A stretch of DNA of 14,582 nt from Bacteroidales bacterium UBA6340 (GCA_002440265.1 DJSG01000082.1:1-14582); one strand, 5' to 3'; shown: positions 6,661 to 14,129, counted from the first letter of the stretch. The notes: generated by a model not told the origin, from the letters alone. Program-made: numbers and translations.

Positions 6661-9303
6661 TTATTGATTTACTGTTTGTTGTGCGGGGTGTGCAGGAGTG
6701 GCTGCGGCAGCCGTGGTGTCCTTGGGTTGGGCAGTGGCAGTGGTGTCAGCAGGTTGTACACGGTCGTTGATGAGTTCGTAGGTAACCTCCTCGAAGGTGA
6801 TGTCAAACTCTACACGACGGTTCTGTGCACGCCCTTTCTTGGTCTTGTTGTCTGCGATAGGTTTGTCAGGACCATAGCCATGAGCGGTGAGTGAGGCAGC
6901 AGGCACACCTTTCTTGATGAGGTAGTCACGGACAGCCTGTGCACGACGCTCGGAGAGGTCCATATTGAACTTGTAGTTGCCGACATTGTCAGTGTGACCC
7001 TGTACCTCTACACGGTAGGTGGGGTTGTCGATGAAGGTCTGTGCTATCTGGTTGAGAATCTTGTTGGAGGACTTCTTGATGGTTGCCTTGCCGTTCTCGA
7101 ACTGGATGCCTTGCATAGCCTTCTTGAGCAGGTTGCGTACTTCACGTTTCACCTCAGGGCAGCCTTTGTTGGCTTTGGAGCCAGGTACTGTAGGACACTC
7201 ATCCAAGTAGTCAGGTACACCGTCACCATCCGTGTCAAGAGGACAACCGCAGGTATCTACACGTCCATACGCCTCTTTGGGTGTAGCAGGACACTTGTCA
7301 AGGTAGTCGGGTACACCATCACCATCGGTATCAAGAGGACAGCCATATTCATCAATCTGTCCGTAAGCCTCAGCAGGAGTATTGGGACAGCGGTCTATAT
7401 AGTCAGGTACACCATCACCATCTGTGTCAAGAGGACAACCTACTGAGTCCACAAAGCCTTGTGCTGCGGCAGGTGTGCCAGGACATTGGTCAAGATAGTC
7501 AGGTACACCGTCACCGTCTGTGTCAAGAGGACAACCATTCTCATCTACAAAGCCTTGTGCTTCTACAGGTGTGTTGGGGCAGAGGTCAAGGTAGTCGGGT
7601 ACCCCATCCATATCCGTGTCAATAGGACAGCCGACAGAGTCAATCAAGCCATAGGCAGCAGAGGGCGTGTTGGGGCATTGGTCTACGTAGTCTGGTATGC
7701 CATCACCATCGTTGTCAAGCGGGCAGCCAAGGTCATCCACACGGACATTGGCAGGGGTGTTGGGACACATATCCAGTTTGTCGAAGATGCCATCAAGGTC
7801 AGAGTCTTTGGGCTTGTGGTTGGTGCCCCAGACAATGCTGAAGCCCACTGCTACATTGACACCTTTGGAGCGGTAGGGGACAGAAATATCGCCACCCTCT
7901 TCCATGCGGTAGTAGGCATACGAGGTGGGGATGTAGTCCATAGCAAGGGTGAGGTTGACACCGTCATAAGGCATGATGCTGATGCCTGCACCAATGTTGC
8001 TGTACTTGCCGTTGTTGACAAGGGAGTAGGAGAGGGCAAAGTTGAACCAGTTGCATGGGCGGAGGGCCGCACCAAGAGTTACCTCTTCATAGACACAGTT
8101 GTTGCGCATAGTGGTGGTGGACAGTACCCCTACCCCTACACGGTTGTCCCAGAAGTTGGCATCGACCCCTACATTGAGGCGTGCATTGACCATACGTGCA
8201 AAGCCACTGTTGGTGCTTGTGGCATGGATGGCATTGGTGAGTCCCATGAGGTTACCGGTAACATCGCTCATCAGGCTGTCGGTGCTGAATTGTCCGTTGA
8301 CCACATAGTCATTGTAGTTGAACTCACCTGCACCAGTGAAGGTGGTGTCGATGGTGCAATTATAGCGTCGGCTGTTGCCCCAATAGATGAAGCCAAGGTC
8401 ATTGATAGCGGCAGTGATTTGCACTTGCGGGTGGGGCTTGTAGGTAAAGCCGAGGTCAATGGCAGCCCCATAGCCACTGGGTCGGAGGAGTGCCTTCACT
8501 GTCTCCATAGTGCTCTCACCTCCTATGAGGTTGCTCCAGTCAGTATCCTTAAAGGTCTTTTGGTTGAGGTCAGATGGAACGTTGTCCCAATTGAGGGGAC
8601 CTGCTACCAACAAATCCGCATCACCATAGAGCCGCCATTCTGCGGCAGAGGCGTTGATATTGAGGTTTTTGGCGTTGAGGCCCATGTAGGCAGTACCCAT
8701 GAGGAATTTGAGTTTGCCACCTACAGTCCATTGGTCGTTTATCTTATGCGAGTAGCCGCCACCTATCTCCGTATAGACACTCGCGTCCAAGCCGAGAGGA
8801 GAGATACTGATATGGTTGATACCGCCGTTCAGGTCTGTCATTCCTCCTCCCAAGGCGAACTCATACAAACTGCGTGGAGTGGTTACACCTCCTATACCGT
8901 GAAGCATGGCACTGAAATGCACATAACCGTTCTCCTTGAGTCGGAAGCCGAAACTAAGCAGGTCAATAGAAGCGTCTGTACCTGCCATTGCCGTTTTGCG
9001 CAAAGTCTTGAGGAAGGCTTGCTTGTCGGCATCGGGGTGGAGTACGGTGATAGGTTGCCCTGTCTGTGGATTGGTATATACAAAGTCGCGCAGGGTGAGG
9101 GTGTTGTTTCCCAACCAAAAATTGGTGTATCCTAATGGCGAGAAGTTGATATAGCCGTTGCTCACCGGTTGGAAGGCGGGGTTGACGGTGTGGCGCATAG
9201 GCGCGTTCTCAAGGAAATAGAGCGTGGTTACCTGCTGTGCACTGACGGCTGCGGTGACCATTAGGAGTGCTATGGTGAGTAAGTGTCGGATATTTCTTTT
9301 CAT
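6661..9303 (-). CDS. Outer-membrane OmpA-family protein with thrombospondin type-3 repeats
   Basis: An 880-aa exported protein. The signal peptide (residues 1-22) ends in VSA before QQ. Residues about 25-490 are rich in Gly, Asn and aromatic residues in alternating patterns and look like an outer-membrane beta-barrel; they recall DUF5723, which I could not verify. Residues about 500-716 hold seven thrombospondin type-3 units of DTDGDGVPDYLDxCPxTP type, which bind calcium. The OmpA domain follows, with GHTDN and SERRAQA; Asp772 and Arg787 match the peptidoglycan-binding pair of E. coli OmpA. The tail is rich in Ala, Pro and Thr. I chose the start at 9303 over 9348 because it opens the signal peptide and has AGGAGGA 7 nt upstream. 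It probably links the outer membrane to peptidoglycan and may partner the lipoprotein encoded 19 bp upstream. Confidence 0.9.
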   Translation of the reverse strand: MKRNIRHLLTIALLMVTAAVSAQQVTTLYFLENAPMRHTVNPAFQPVSNGYINFSPLGYTNFWLGNNTLTLRDFVYTNPQTGQPITVLHPDADKQAFLKTLRKTAMAGTDASIDLLSFGFRLKENGYVHFSAMLHGIGGVTTPRSLYEFALGGGMTDLNGGINHISISPLGLDASVYTEIGGGYSHKINDQWTVGGKLKFLMGTAYMGLNAKNLNINASAAEWRLYGDADLLVAGPLNWDNVPSDLNQKTFKDTDWSNLIGGESTMETVKALLRPSGYGAAIDLGFTYKPHPQVQITAAINDLGFIYWGNSRRYNCTIDTTFTGAGEFNYNDYVVNGQFSTDSLMSDVTGNLMGLTNAIHATSTNSGFARMVNARLNVGVDANFWDNRVGVGVLSTTTMRNNCVYEEVTLGAALRPCNWFNFALSYSLVNNGKYSNIGAGISIMPYDGVNLTLAMDYIPTSYAYYRMEEGGDISVPYRSKGVNVAVGFSIVWGTNHKPKDSDLDGIFDKLDMCPNTPANVRVDDLGCPLDNDGDGIPDYVDQCPNTPSAAYGLIDSVGCPIDTDMDGVPDYLDLCPNTPVEAQGFVDENGCPLDTDGDGVPDYLDQCPGTPAAAQGFVDSVGCPLDTDGDGVPDYIDRCPNTPAEAYGQIDEYGCPLDTDGDGVPDYLDKCPATPKEAYGRVDTCGCPLDTDGDGVPDYLDECPTVPGSKANKGCPEVKREVRNLLKKAMQGIQFENGKATIKKSSNKILNQIAQTFIDNPTYRVEVQGHTDNVGNYKFNMDLSERRAQAVRDYLIKKGVPAASLTAHGYGPDKPIADNKTKKGRAQNRRVEFDITFEEVTYELINDRVQPADTTATAQPKDTTAAAATPAHPAQQTVNQ
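7147..7805 (-). repeat. Tandem 96-bp repeats coding for calcium-binding units
   Basis: Seven consecutive units, six of about 96 bp (32 codons) and a shorter last one, lie inside the OmpA-type gene. For example, the repeated segment starting TCRGGTACACC occurs at 7211 and 7307, exactly 96 bp apart. Units 4 to 6 are most alike at DNA level and unit 1 least, which suggests growth of the array from its downstream half. Confidence 0.9.
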
Positions 9304-9310
9304 TGTGGTG

Positions 9311-9317
9311 TCCTCCT
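9311..9317 (-). promoter_or_regulatory. Strong Shine-Dalgarno for the OmpA-type gene
   Basis: On the minus strand AGGAGGA stands 7 nt before the ATG at 9303. Bacteroidetes genes usually lack a clear ribosome-binding site, so this marks high expression and fixes the start at 9303 rather than 9348. Confidence 0.8.
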
Positions 9318-9322
9318 GATGA

Positions 9323-11218
9323 TTAGTTGATAGTATCTTTTCCTGCAATAAGTTCGTCTACAGTGCCAAAGTCGAAGATAGCCCCCACCTGTGCCGTGAT
9401 GCCGATGTTTATTTTGAGAGAGGCGTCCTCGGTCAGTTTCGTGTTGAAGTTGCCTTTCTCAAACGCATAGTTTAATGCTTTGTTGTCCATGGTAGCGTCA
9501 AAGGTTATGCTCTTGATTTGCGACAATACATCAAATTTCTCTTTGTTGATAGAAATCACTTCTACCTGTTCGTAAGGCTTGGTGATGACCCATGTGCCAT
9601 TTTCGTAAGCGAATGCAGGCGGTTCAATGGCTATGGTGTCCGATGTTGTCAGGCGCAGCGGAGCACCTGTGCTCGGGTCTATCACTTCTTGTCCGTTCTC
9701 GTCCAAGGCATGGAATACACCCGACATTCCCAACTGAATGGTGTTCTGCAATTTAACAAACAATTTCAGTTCACTCGTCTTCAAAGTATCCAGATACTCT
9801 ACCGAGTTAAGCAGCGAGTCCAATGACAATGTACTCATATTGATGCCACGAATGGTATCGGCATATTGCAAGCCTAATCCCTCATTGAAGATAAAAGGCA
9901 GGGTATAATCTATCGAGAAAAGAATGCCCGTGTTGGGTGTGATACGAACCTGTGGTGTTTCTGTTTGATTAAAATCAATGCGATATTTATATCCTATATA
10001 GTCCGGACGTATGCTGAACAGTTGGTCTATATGTCCGTTGGTAGCGGTGTGATCGAACAGAACTGACATGGTAGTGCTATCGCCGATATGGCTATTTAGC
10101 GGCAGATACTCTCCCACCTTGAAATAGTAGGGTTTATATTTTTGTCCCAAGGCGATGTCTTGTCGTTTGCCTGATGCATCGCGCACATACAAGTAATCAC
10201 CATAAATCATCAATGCGCCTGCCACATGTGTGGTGATGTGCACATCTGCAACGGGTGTGGCAAAAGGCAGAGTAGCCTGTTTGAACTTATTCCATGTGCT
10301 CCATTCTTCTCCAATAGATATTTCATCTTCATCGCTCATATCACTTGATGGCTTAAACATTCCCCAAATAGCATAGTAATCAATGAACTGCACATCCAAC
10401 TTGTAGTCGAAAGCGGCATCCTCGGGTATGTACACATCTCCTTCCGAGGCGGGAATGGTGATTTGGTAGTTGATGACAAAGTTGCATGAGTCCGCTACAT
10501 TGTTGAGGTACTGTGCCAACTGCTGAGGTTTCTTGTTCTTCATCAGACAGATAGAGAACTCGTCCACTACGATAGGCATCTCTTTGCCATAGTTGTAATT
10601 GCTGTTTATCTGTTTGTCATAAACCACTATTTCGTTGCCTGCGGCTCGTGTGAAAGCATCGCCGAGTGTGATAGTAACCTTGTCTATCCATTCCCACTTG
10701 AGCGGAAGGCTGCTGCTTTTCTGAATGGTACTGGTGAAGTTGGCATTTTTAATCAATGCACTGTCCAGACGCTCGTAGTATTCATCTCTGTTGATGCCAT
10801 TCAACTTCATAGCCATAGGGAAAGAGAGCGTGAACGGCTTACCTGTACCTGTTACCTTATGGTCATGTACAAACGCCATGTTGCGCAATTCATCATACAC
10901 ATTCATAGTGAGAGAACTGCTTGATATATACTGACTCAAGTCCACATTGTGGTAGTAGAGTTGTTTCTGATAGTTGCCCTTGTAGGTAAAAACACCTCTG
11001 TTGTTCATTGAGTCTATGTAGAGACCCTCTACCCGGTCTCCGCCAAGGAAGTCTCCTATGGTGGCTCGCATAGTGCCTACCGGAAGAGCCAAGCCCATAT
11101 CTACTTCGGTGGTCAAGTCGGTGTCGTTGAGGTAGAGCCTGTCTTTTTTGCAGCCGCTCAACATGACGGACAATAGCATTGCACCGCAGAATGCTATGCA
11201 TAACGAATGTCTTTTCAT
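9323..11218 (-). CDS. Large secreted lipoprotein of unknown function
   Basis: A 631-aa lipoprotein. Residues 1-23 form a lipoprotein signal peptide with lipobox LSGC, so Cys23 would be acylated and the protein anchored to the outer membrane. The residues after it are KKDR, less acidic than the export signal described for surface lipoproteins in Bacteroidetes, so which face it occupies is open. The rest is rich in short beta-strands with many Asp, Ser, Thr and Tyr and shows no catalytic motif I recognise. The start at 11218 has AGGAG (11224-11228) just upstream. It has a consensus promoter (11275-11305) and is the first gene of a run with the OmpA-type gene, yebC and rsmG. The 19-bp spacing suggests it works with the OmpA-type protein, for example as an accessory at the cell surface. 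Confidence 0.88.
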   Translation of the reverse strand: MKRHSLCIAFCGAMLLSVMLSGCKKDRLYLNDTDLTTEVDMGLALPVGTMRATIGDFLGGDRVEGLYIDSMNNRGVFTYKGNYQKQLYYHNVDLSQYISSSSLTMNVYDELRNMAFVHDHKVTGTGKPFTLSFPMAMKLNGINRDEYYERLDSALIKNANFTSTIQKSSSLPLKWEWIDKVTITLGDAFTRAAGNEIVVYDKQINSNYNYGKEMPIVVDEFSICLMKNKKPQQLAQYLNNVADSCNFVINYQITIPASEGDVYIPEDAAFDYKLDVQFIDYYAIWGMFKPSSDMSDEDEISIGEEWSTWNKFKQATLPFATPVADVHITTHVAGALMIYGDYLYVRDASGKRQDIALGQKYKPYYFKVGEYLPLNSHIGDSTTMSVLFDHTATNGHIDQLFSIRPDYIGYKYRIDFNQTETPQVRITPNTGILFSIDYTLPFIFNEGLGLQYADTIRGINMSTLSLDSLLNSVEYLDTLKTSELKLFVKLQNTIQLGMSGVFHALDENGQEVIDPSTGAPLRLTTSDTIAIEPPAFAYENGTWVITKPYEQVEVISINKEKFDVLSQIKSITFDATMDNKALNYAFEKGNFNTKLTEDASLKINIGITAQVGAIFDFGTVDELIAGKDTIN

Positions 11219-11274
11219 ACTATCTCCTTTGTAAATAATAAATATGACACAATCTTTTTCGTATATTCAGCCTG

Positions 11275-11305
11275 CAAAGGTACTCTTTTTCAGCCAAATA
11301 TGCAA
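11275..11305 (-). promoter_or_regulatory. Bacteroidetes-type promoter for the lipoprotein/OmpA operon
   Basis: On the minus strand, TTG (11305-11303), a 20-bp spacer and TACCTTTG (11282-11275) match the consensus. Transcription would start near 11268, giving a leader of about 50 nt before the ATG at 11218. The -33 element lies just before the helicase stop codon (11312-11310) on the same strand. Confidence 0.85.
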
Positions 11306-11309
11306 TACT

Positions 11310-12707
11310 CTATTGGTTTTTTAGCAGATATACGCACTCTGTGGCCCGTGTCACGGCGGTGTACAGCCAACGCAGGTAGTCGGTGTCGCGTTGTTCGGGC
11401 GGTATGTTGCCCGTGTCAATGAACACCCGTTTCCACTGTCCGCCTTGTGCCTTGTGGCAGGTTACCGCGTATGCGAAACGCACCTGCAACGCATTGAAAT
11501 ACGGCGATTTATATATTGCTTCGGTGAGTTTTTTCTTGTTGCGTTGCAGTTCGGGGTAGTCTTCCGCTATCCGCTCGAACAGCGTCTTCTGCAATGTATA
11601 GTTACTTTCGGGCGAGTCGGTGGTGAGCGTGTCGAGCCACAGCACGACATCTATCTCCCAATCGTAGTCCAACGCGCGGAGCGAGGCATCTGCAAAGCGA
11701 AAGCCGTACATCTCCCGCGTGTTGCGCAGGCGCACTATCTCCAGCATATCCCCGTTGGCGAGGAAGGGCAAGTCTTCGTATTGCTCGCTCCAGAAATAGT
11801 TGTTCTTGCTCACCATCAGCCTGTCGCCGGTTGATATCTCGTCTTCTTTCCAGAGGATACGTCCACGGACACCCTGATTGTACAGATTGGTGCGTCGGTT
11901 GGTGCGTGTGAGGATGATGGTTTCTTCTTCTCCTGCTTCGCGATAGGCGCGCTCCAACTCCTCCAGAAACTCTGTACCTGCCAAAGTATGGAAATCCTGC
12001 CCGTTCTGCATTGTACATTCCGTATTCTGCATTGCTATCTGCTCGCGCAACCGTGTGGCATTTGCCAATATGCCGCTGTCCAATGCCTGCCGCGCCACTT
12101 GTGTCAGGGTGTAGGTGGTCACGTCCAAACCGTACCCAGTCATATATTGGGCATCCAAGGCGGGTGACAATGACGACCCTACCGGCGGCAGTTGGGCATC
12201 ATCGCCCAGCAGCAGCAACCGGCACCCTTCGCCTGCATACACAAAACTCACCAAATCGTCCAGCAGCATACCCGTTCCGAACGAAGAGCCGTCACGCTGT
12301 CCCGAAATCATAGATGCCTCGTCTACTATGAATAGGGTGCGTTTGCGCAGGTTGTCCGCCAAAGTGAAGTCCTCTATGCCTAATTGCCGCTGACGGTAGA
12401 TGCACTTGTGTATGGTGTATGCCGGTTTGCCTGAATAGCGCGACAGCACCTTGGCGGCTCGTCCTGTGGGGGCGAGGAGAACAACAGGCTGGCGCAGTTC
12501 GTCCATAGCCCGCACCAACGCCGCCATAATGCTTGTCTTGCCCGTTCCTGCATATCCTCGCAGGATGAAGGCAGGACGTTTTGCACTCCCCGTGTCGTCG
12601 TGGCATATTACAAATTGCGACAACATTCCCAACAACTCCCTTTGTCCCTCATTGGGTGCAAACGGCAGTGCCTGCAATATCCTGTTTTCTACAAATTTCT
12701 CTATCAA
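11310..12707 (-). CDS. ATP-dependent DNA helicase, RecD/Pif1-like (SF1B)
   Basis: A 465-aa cytoplasmic helicase that should unwind DNA 5' to 3' in repair or replication. Visible motifs are Walker A GYAGTGKT (51-58), APTGRAA (79-85), Walker B LFIVDEAS (125-132), motif III LLGDDAQLPPVG (166-177), LTQVARQ (201-207), the late motif AVTCHKAQGGQW (414-425) and LYTAVTRA (448-455). The stand-alone form common in Bacteroidetes is about this size; it is not the RecD subunit of RecBCD, since no RecB or RecC gene is present. The only in-frame start that keeps the N-terminus is TTG at 12707, because the codon TAA lies four codons upstream. A duplicated MQN segment (residues 226-235) interrupts the protein. 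It is divergent from ffs, and its promoter is not obvious. Confidence 0.92.
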   Translation of the reverse strand: MIEKFVENRILQALPFAPNEGQRELLGMLSQFVICHDDTGSAKRPAFILRGYAGTGKTSIMAALVRAMDELRQPVVLLAPTGRAAKVLSRYSGKPAYTIHKCIYRQRQLGIEDFTLADNLRKRTLFIVDEASMISGQRDGSSFGTGMLLDDLVSFVYAGEGCRLLLLGDDAQLPPVGSSLSPALDAQYMTGYGLDVTTYTLTQVARQALDSGILANATRLREQIAMQNTECTMQNGQDFHTLAGTEFLEELERAYREAGEEETIILTRTNRRTNLYNQGVRGRILWKEDEISTGDRLMVSKNNYFWSEQYEDLPFLANGDMLEIVRLRNTREMYGFRFADASLRALDYDWEIDVVLWLDTLTTDSPESNYTLQKTLFERIAEDYPELQRNKKKLTEAIYKSPYFNALQVRFAYAVTCHKAQGGQWKRVFIDTGNIPPEQRDTDYLRWLYTAVTRATECVYLLKNQ

Positions 12708-12719
12708 AACTACGATTTA

Positions 12720-12751
12720 TTTGGTTGTTTTATTTTTTTGTTGTATCTTTG
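12720..12751 (+). promoter_or_regulatory. Bacteroidetes-type promoter for ffs
   Basis: TTTG (12720-12723), a 20-bp spacer and TATCTTTG (12744-12751) match the consensus. The expected start lies a few bases before or at the GGGTAAG that opens the SRP RNA (12767). Confidence 0.88.
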
Positions 12752-12766
12752 CAGTCCATTTGTATA

Positions 12767-12863
12767 GGGTAAGTCCTACACGACCAGCTCCCTCCTAACT
12801 CCCCCAGGTCTTGACCGAAGCAAGGGTACGAGGTTGTAGCGGTGCGATGTAGATTGCTTACCC
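12767..12863 (+). ncRNA. ffs: Signal recognition particle RNA (small, 4.5S-type)
   Basis: A 97-nt RNA that forms the SRP core with Ffh (also in this window). The ends pair perfectly (GGGTAAG 12767-12773 with CTTACCC 12857-12863). Further in, CTACA (12776-12780) pairs with TGTAG (12848-12852), and CGACC (12781-12785) can pair with GGTTG (12832-12836). The apical part CCCAGGTCTTGACCGAAGC (12803-12821) has the AGGTC...GAAGCA signature of SRP helix 8, where Ffh binds. A perfect promoter precedes it and a T-run follows the closing stem. It was identified by motifs and pairing; a covariance-model search was not possible. Confidence 0.88.
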
Positions 12864-12870
12864 TTTTTTT
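12857..12870 (+). terminator. Terminator of ffs (closing stem plus T7)
   Basis: The 3' arm CTTACCC of the SRP RNA outer stem runs straight into TTTTTTT (12864-12870). A second, nearly identical arm plus T-run, GCTTACCCCTTTTT, follows at 12878-12891. Confidence 0.75.
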
Positions 12871-13014
12871 GTATCTCGCTTACCCCTTTTTGTGTCCCTA
12901 TTTTGTGCCCGGCCGCCTCTGCTGTATTCCGTTGTATCCCCAATCACGCTGCAAAGATACAACAAATTCATGGTTTTTGTTGGTAAAGTATTACCAATAA
13001 TGTAAAGCAAAAAA
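12871..13014. other. Intergenic stretch between ffs and the inverted-repeat element
   Basis: No gene is seen. It contains the second terminator-like arm (12878-12891), a minus-strand TATCTTTG box (12959-12952) inside an 18-bp inverted copy of the ffs promoter core (12949-12966), and a perfect palindrome TTGGTAA-N4-TTACCAA (12980-12997). Together with the element that follows, more than 300 bases here hold no intact gene. Confidence 0.65.
12980..12997. promoter_or_regulatory. Operator-like palindrome TTGGTAA-N4-TTACCAA
   Basis: The sequence TTGGTAAAGTATTACCAA has two perfect 7-bp arms around AGTA. It sits 20 bp upstream of the minus-strand TATCTTTG box (12959-12952), where a -33 element would be. 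The symmetry and size fit a binding site for a dimeric regulator. The regulator is unknown. Confidence 0.45.
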
Positions 13015-13186
13015 CGCATACTCTATAAAAAAACTATTGCTGTCCGGCAAACGCAGTCCAAAGAAGTTTTTTGTTTGATGATACAAAAATTACAACGAAC
13101 AGTCGGTCCATGAATAAGAACCGACCGATTCCTTTTGCACGCAAATTAAAAGTTTACCGGACAGTAATATATGTTTATAGAGTGCG
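13015..13186. mobile_element. 172-bp element with long imperfect inverted-repeat ends
   Basis: The left end (13015-13052) runs from CGCATACTCTATAAA to TGTCCGGCAAAC. The right end (13152-13186) runs from GTTTACCGGACA to TTTATAGAGTGCG. The two match as inverted repeats over about 35 bp with a few gaps and mismatches. The 99-bp centre has no open frame of note but contains a small hairpin, GTCGGT/ACCGAC (13102-13107 and 13120-13125). Size and structure resemble a MITE or an invertible segment. The right end abuts the last recognisable codons of the DUF4954 remnant. The inner part of each end is also found at 4-20 and 14260-14282. No target duplication could be proved. Confidence 0.65.
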
Positions 13187-13448
13187 AAGGGGTTCCAATT
13201 TTTCCGTATTTTGTTGCCGAGAGCCGTCTTGCGCTCAATATGTTTCAGCACTTCCTGCACAAACGAATTGCTCTCGAAACTTCCTCTAACCGACTCAAAG
13301 TCAGCCACTTGTTGCGAATGGTCGCCGTCCACGCCGAAGCCCGTCTGGCTATTGAGGTTGAACTCTTTCTTGGCATCTTCGTACACCATCTTGTCCAATT
13401 TTACCACTGCGTCCTGCCAGTGGTTGATGCTTTGCAAAACCAAATTGA
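13187..13448 (-). pseudogene. DUF4954 pseudogene, C-terminal fragment
   Basis: A frame of about 85 codons matches the C-terminal end of the DUF4954 family as I know it, with HWQDAVVKLDKMVYEDAKKE, TGFGVDGD, DFESVRGSFESN and HIERKTALGN. It has no start of its own and is in a different frame from the N-terminal fragment, which it meets at 13440-13457. Downstream the frame runs on into the inverted-repeat element (encoding ALYKHILLSGKL) and stops at 13090, so the natural C-terminus seems to be replaced. It is not expected to be made as a useful protein. Confidence 0.8.
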
Positions 13449-14129
13449 GTGATTGACCCCGGAACCGAGTTTGGTAGGCGCAAACTTATTCGAGTTGACC
13501 GTGCCGTCTTTTAGGCGCGACACCCCCGTTAATTGCGCATAATCACCGATACGCGTATTCTTGATACTGCCGCAGTTGAGAATACATACATGCTCGCCTA
13601 TTTCACCGGTTTCGCTTGCTTGCGACTCGGCGTAGTCGTCTATCATTTTGTCGAGAACCGCTATCATCTTCGGACGATGGCGGTAGAGCGTCATGACGTA
13701 TGCAAGACTGGCACTCAAGTGATTGAAGATGGGAATCTCGCGTCCGCCACCTTCGTTCATCACGGGTACACGCACCCCGTTGCCGAATGTGGTGCGCCCG
13801 TCCACCAGAATGGCGTTCACATTCTCTATACACGTGTCCGCCCCGATGCGGTAGTTGGCGATATAGTTGTGTATATTGTACAAGTGTACGTTATCGCCTA
13901 TCTCGCAATTGTGAATGGTGGCGTGGTTGATACCCGAGTGGACGCTCAACCCTCCGGGCAACTCGAACTCACGCACAAAGTTTCCCATTTTTACCACCCC
14001 CGAGAAATGGGCATCACATACATACTGAGGGTCGAAACCGTCTTTGACATATACATTCGCCCAGTTCTTCGCATCACACCCCTGTTTAATCAGTTGCTGC
14101 TGTTCTTCATTAGTTAAATTTCTGTACAT
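13401..14129 (-). pseudogene. DUF4954 pseudogene, N-terminal fragment
   Basis: The first 225 residues match the N-terminal part of DUF4954, a large Bacteroidetes protein with left-handed beta-helix (hexapeptide) features. Examples are GGLSVHSGINHATIHNCEIGD, YIANYRIGADTCIENVNAIL, FGNGVRVPVMNEGGGREIPI, LYRHRP and IGDYAQLTGVSRLKDGTVNSN. The match ends at GSGV (222-225, near 13455). After that 17 unrelated residues lead to a stop at 13401, because a large internal stretch is missing and the frame has shifted. Family members are about 650 residues as I recall, so some 330 residues would be gone. The start at 14129 and a perfect promoter (14194-14224) remain, so the remnant may still be transcribed. 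A fault in assembly could give the same picture. Confidence 0.82.

Noticed and set aside
7147..7805. Regularly spaced repeats as a possible CRISPR array
   Set aside because: The repeats are 96-bp coding units in frame with a protein, without unique spacers.
7459..9135. 558-codon plus-strand open frame opposite the OmpA-type gene
   Set aside because: The minus frame has a signal peptide, calcium repeats and an OmpA domain, so the plus frame is a shadow.
9304..9348. 15-residue N-terminal extension of the OmpA-type protein
   Set aside because: It would bury the signal peptide and overlap the lipoprotein stop. The strong Shine-Dalgarno marks 9303 as the start.
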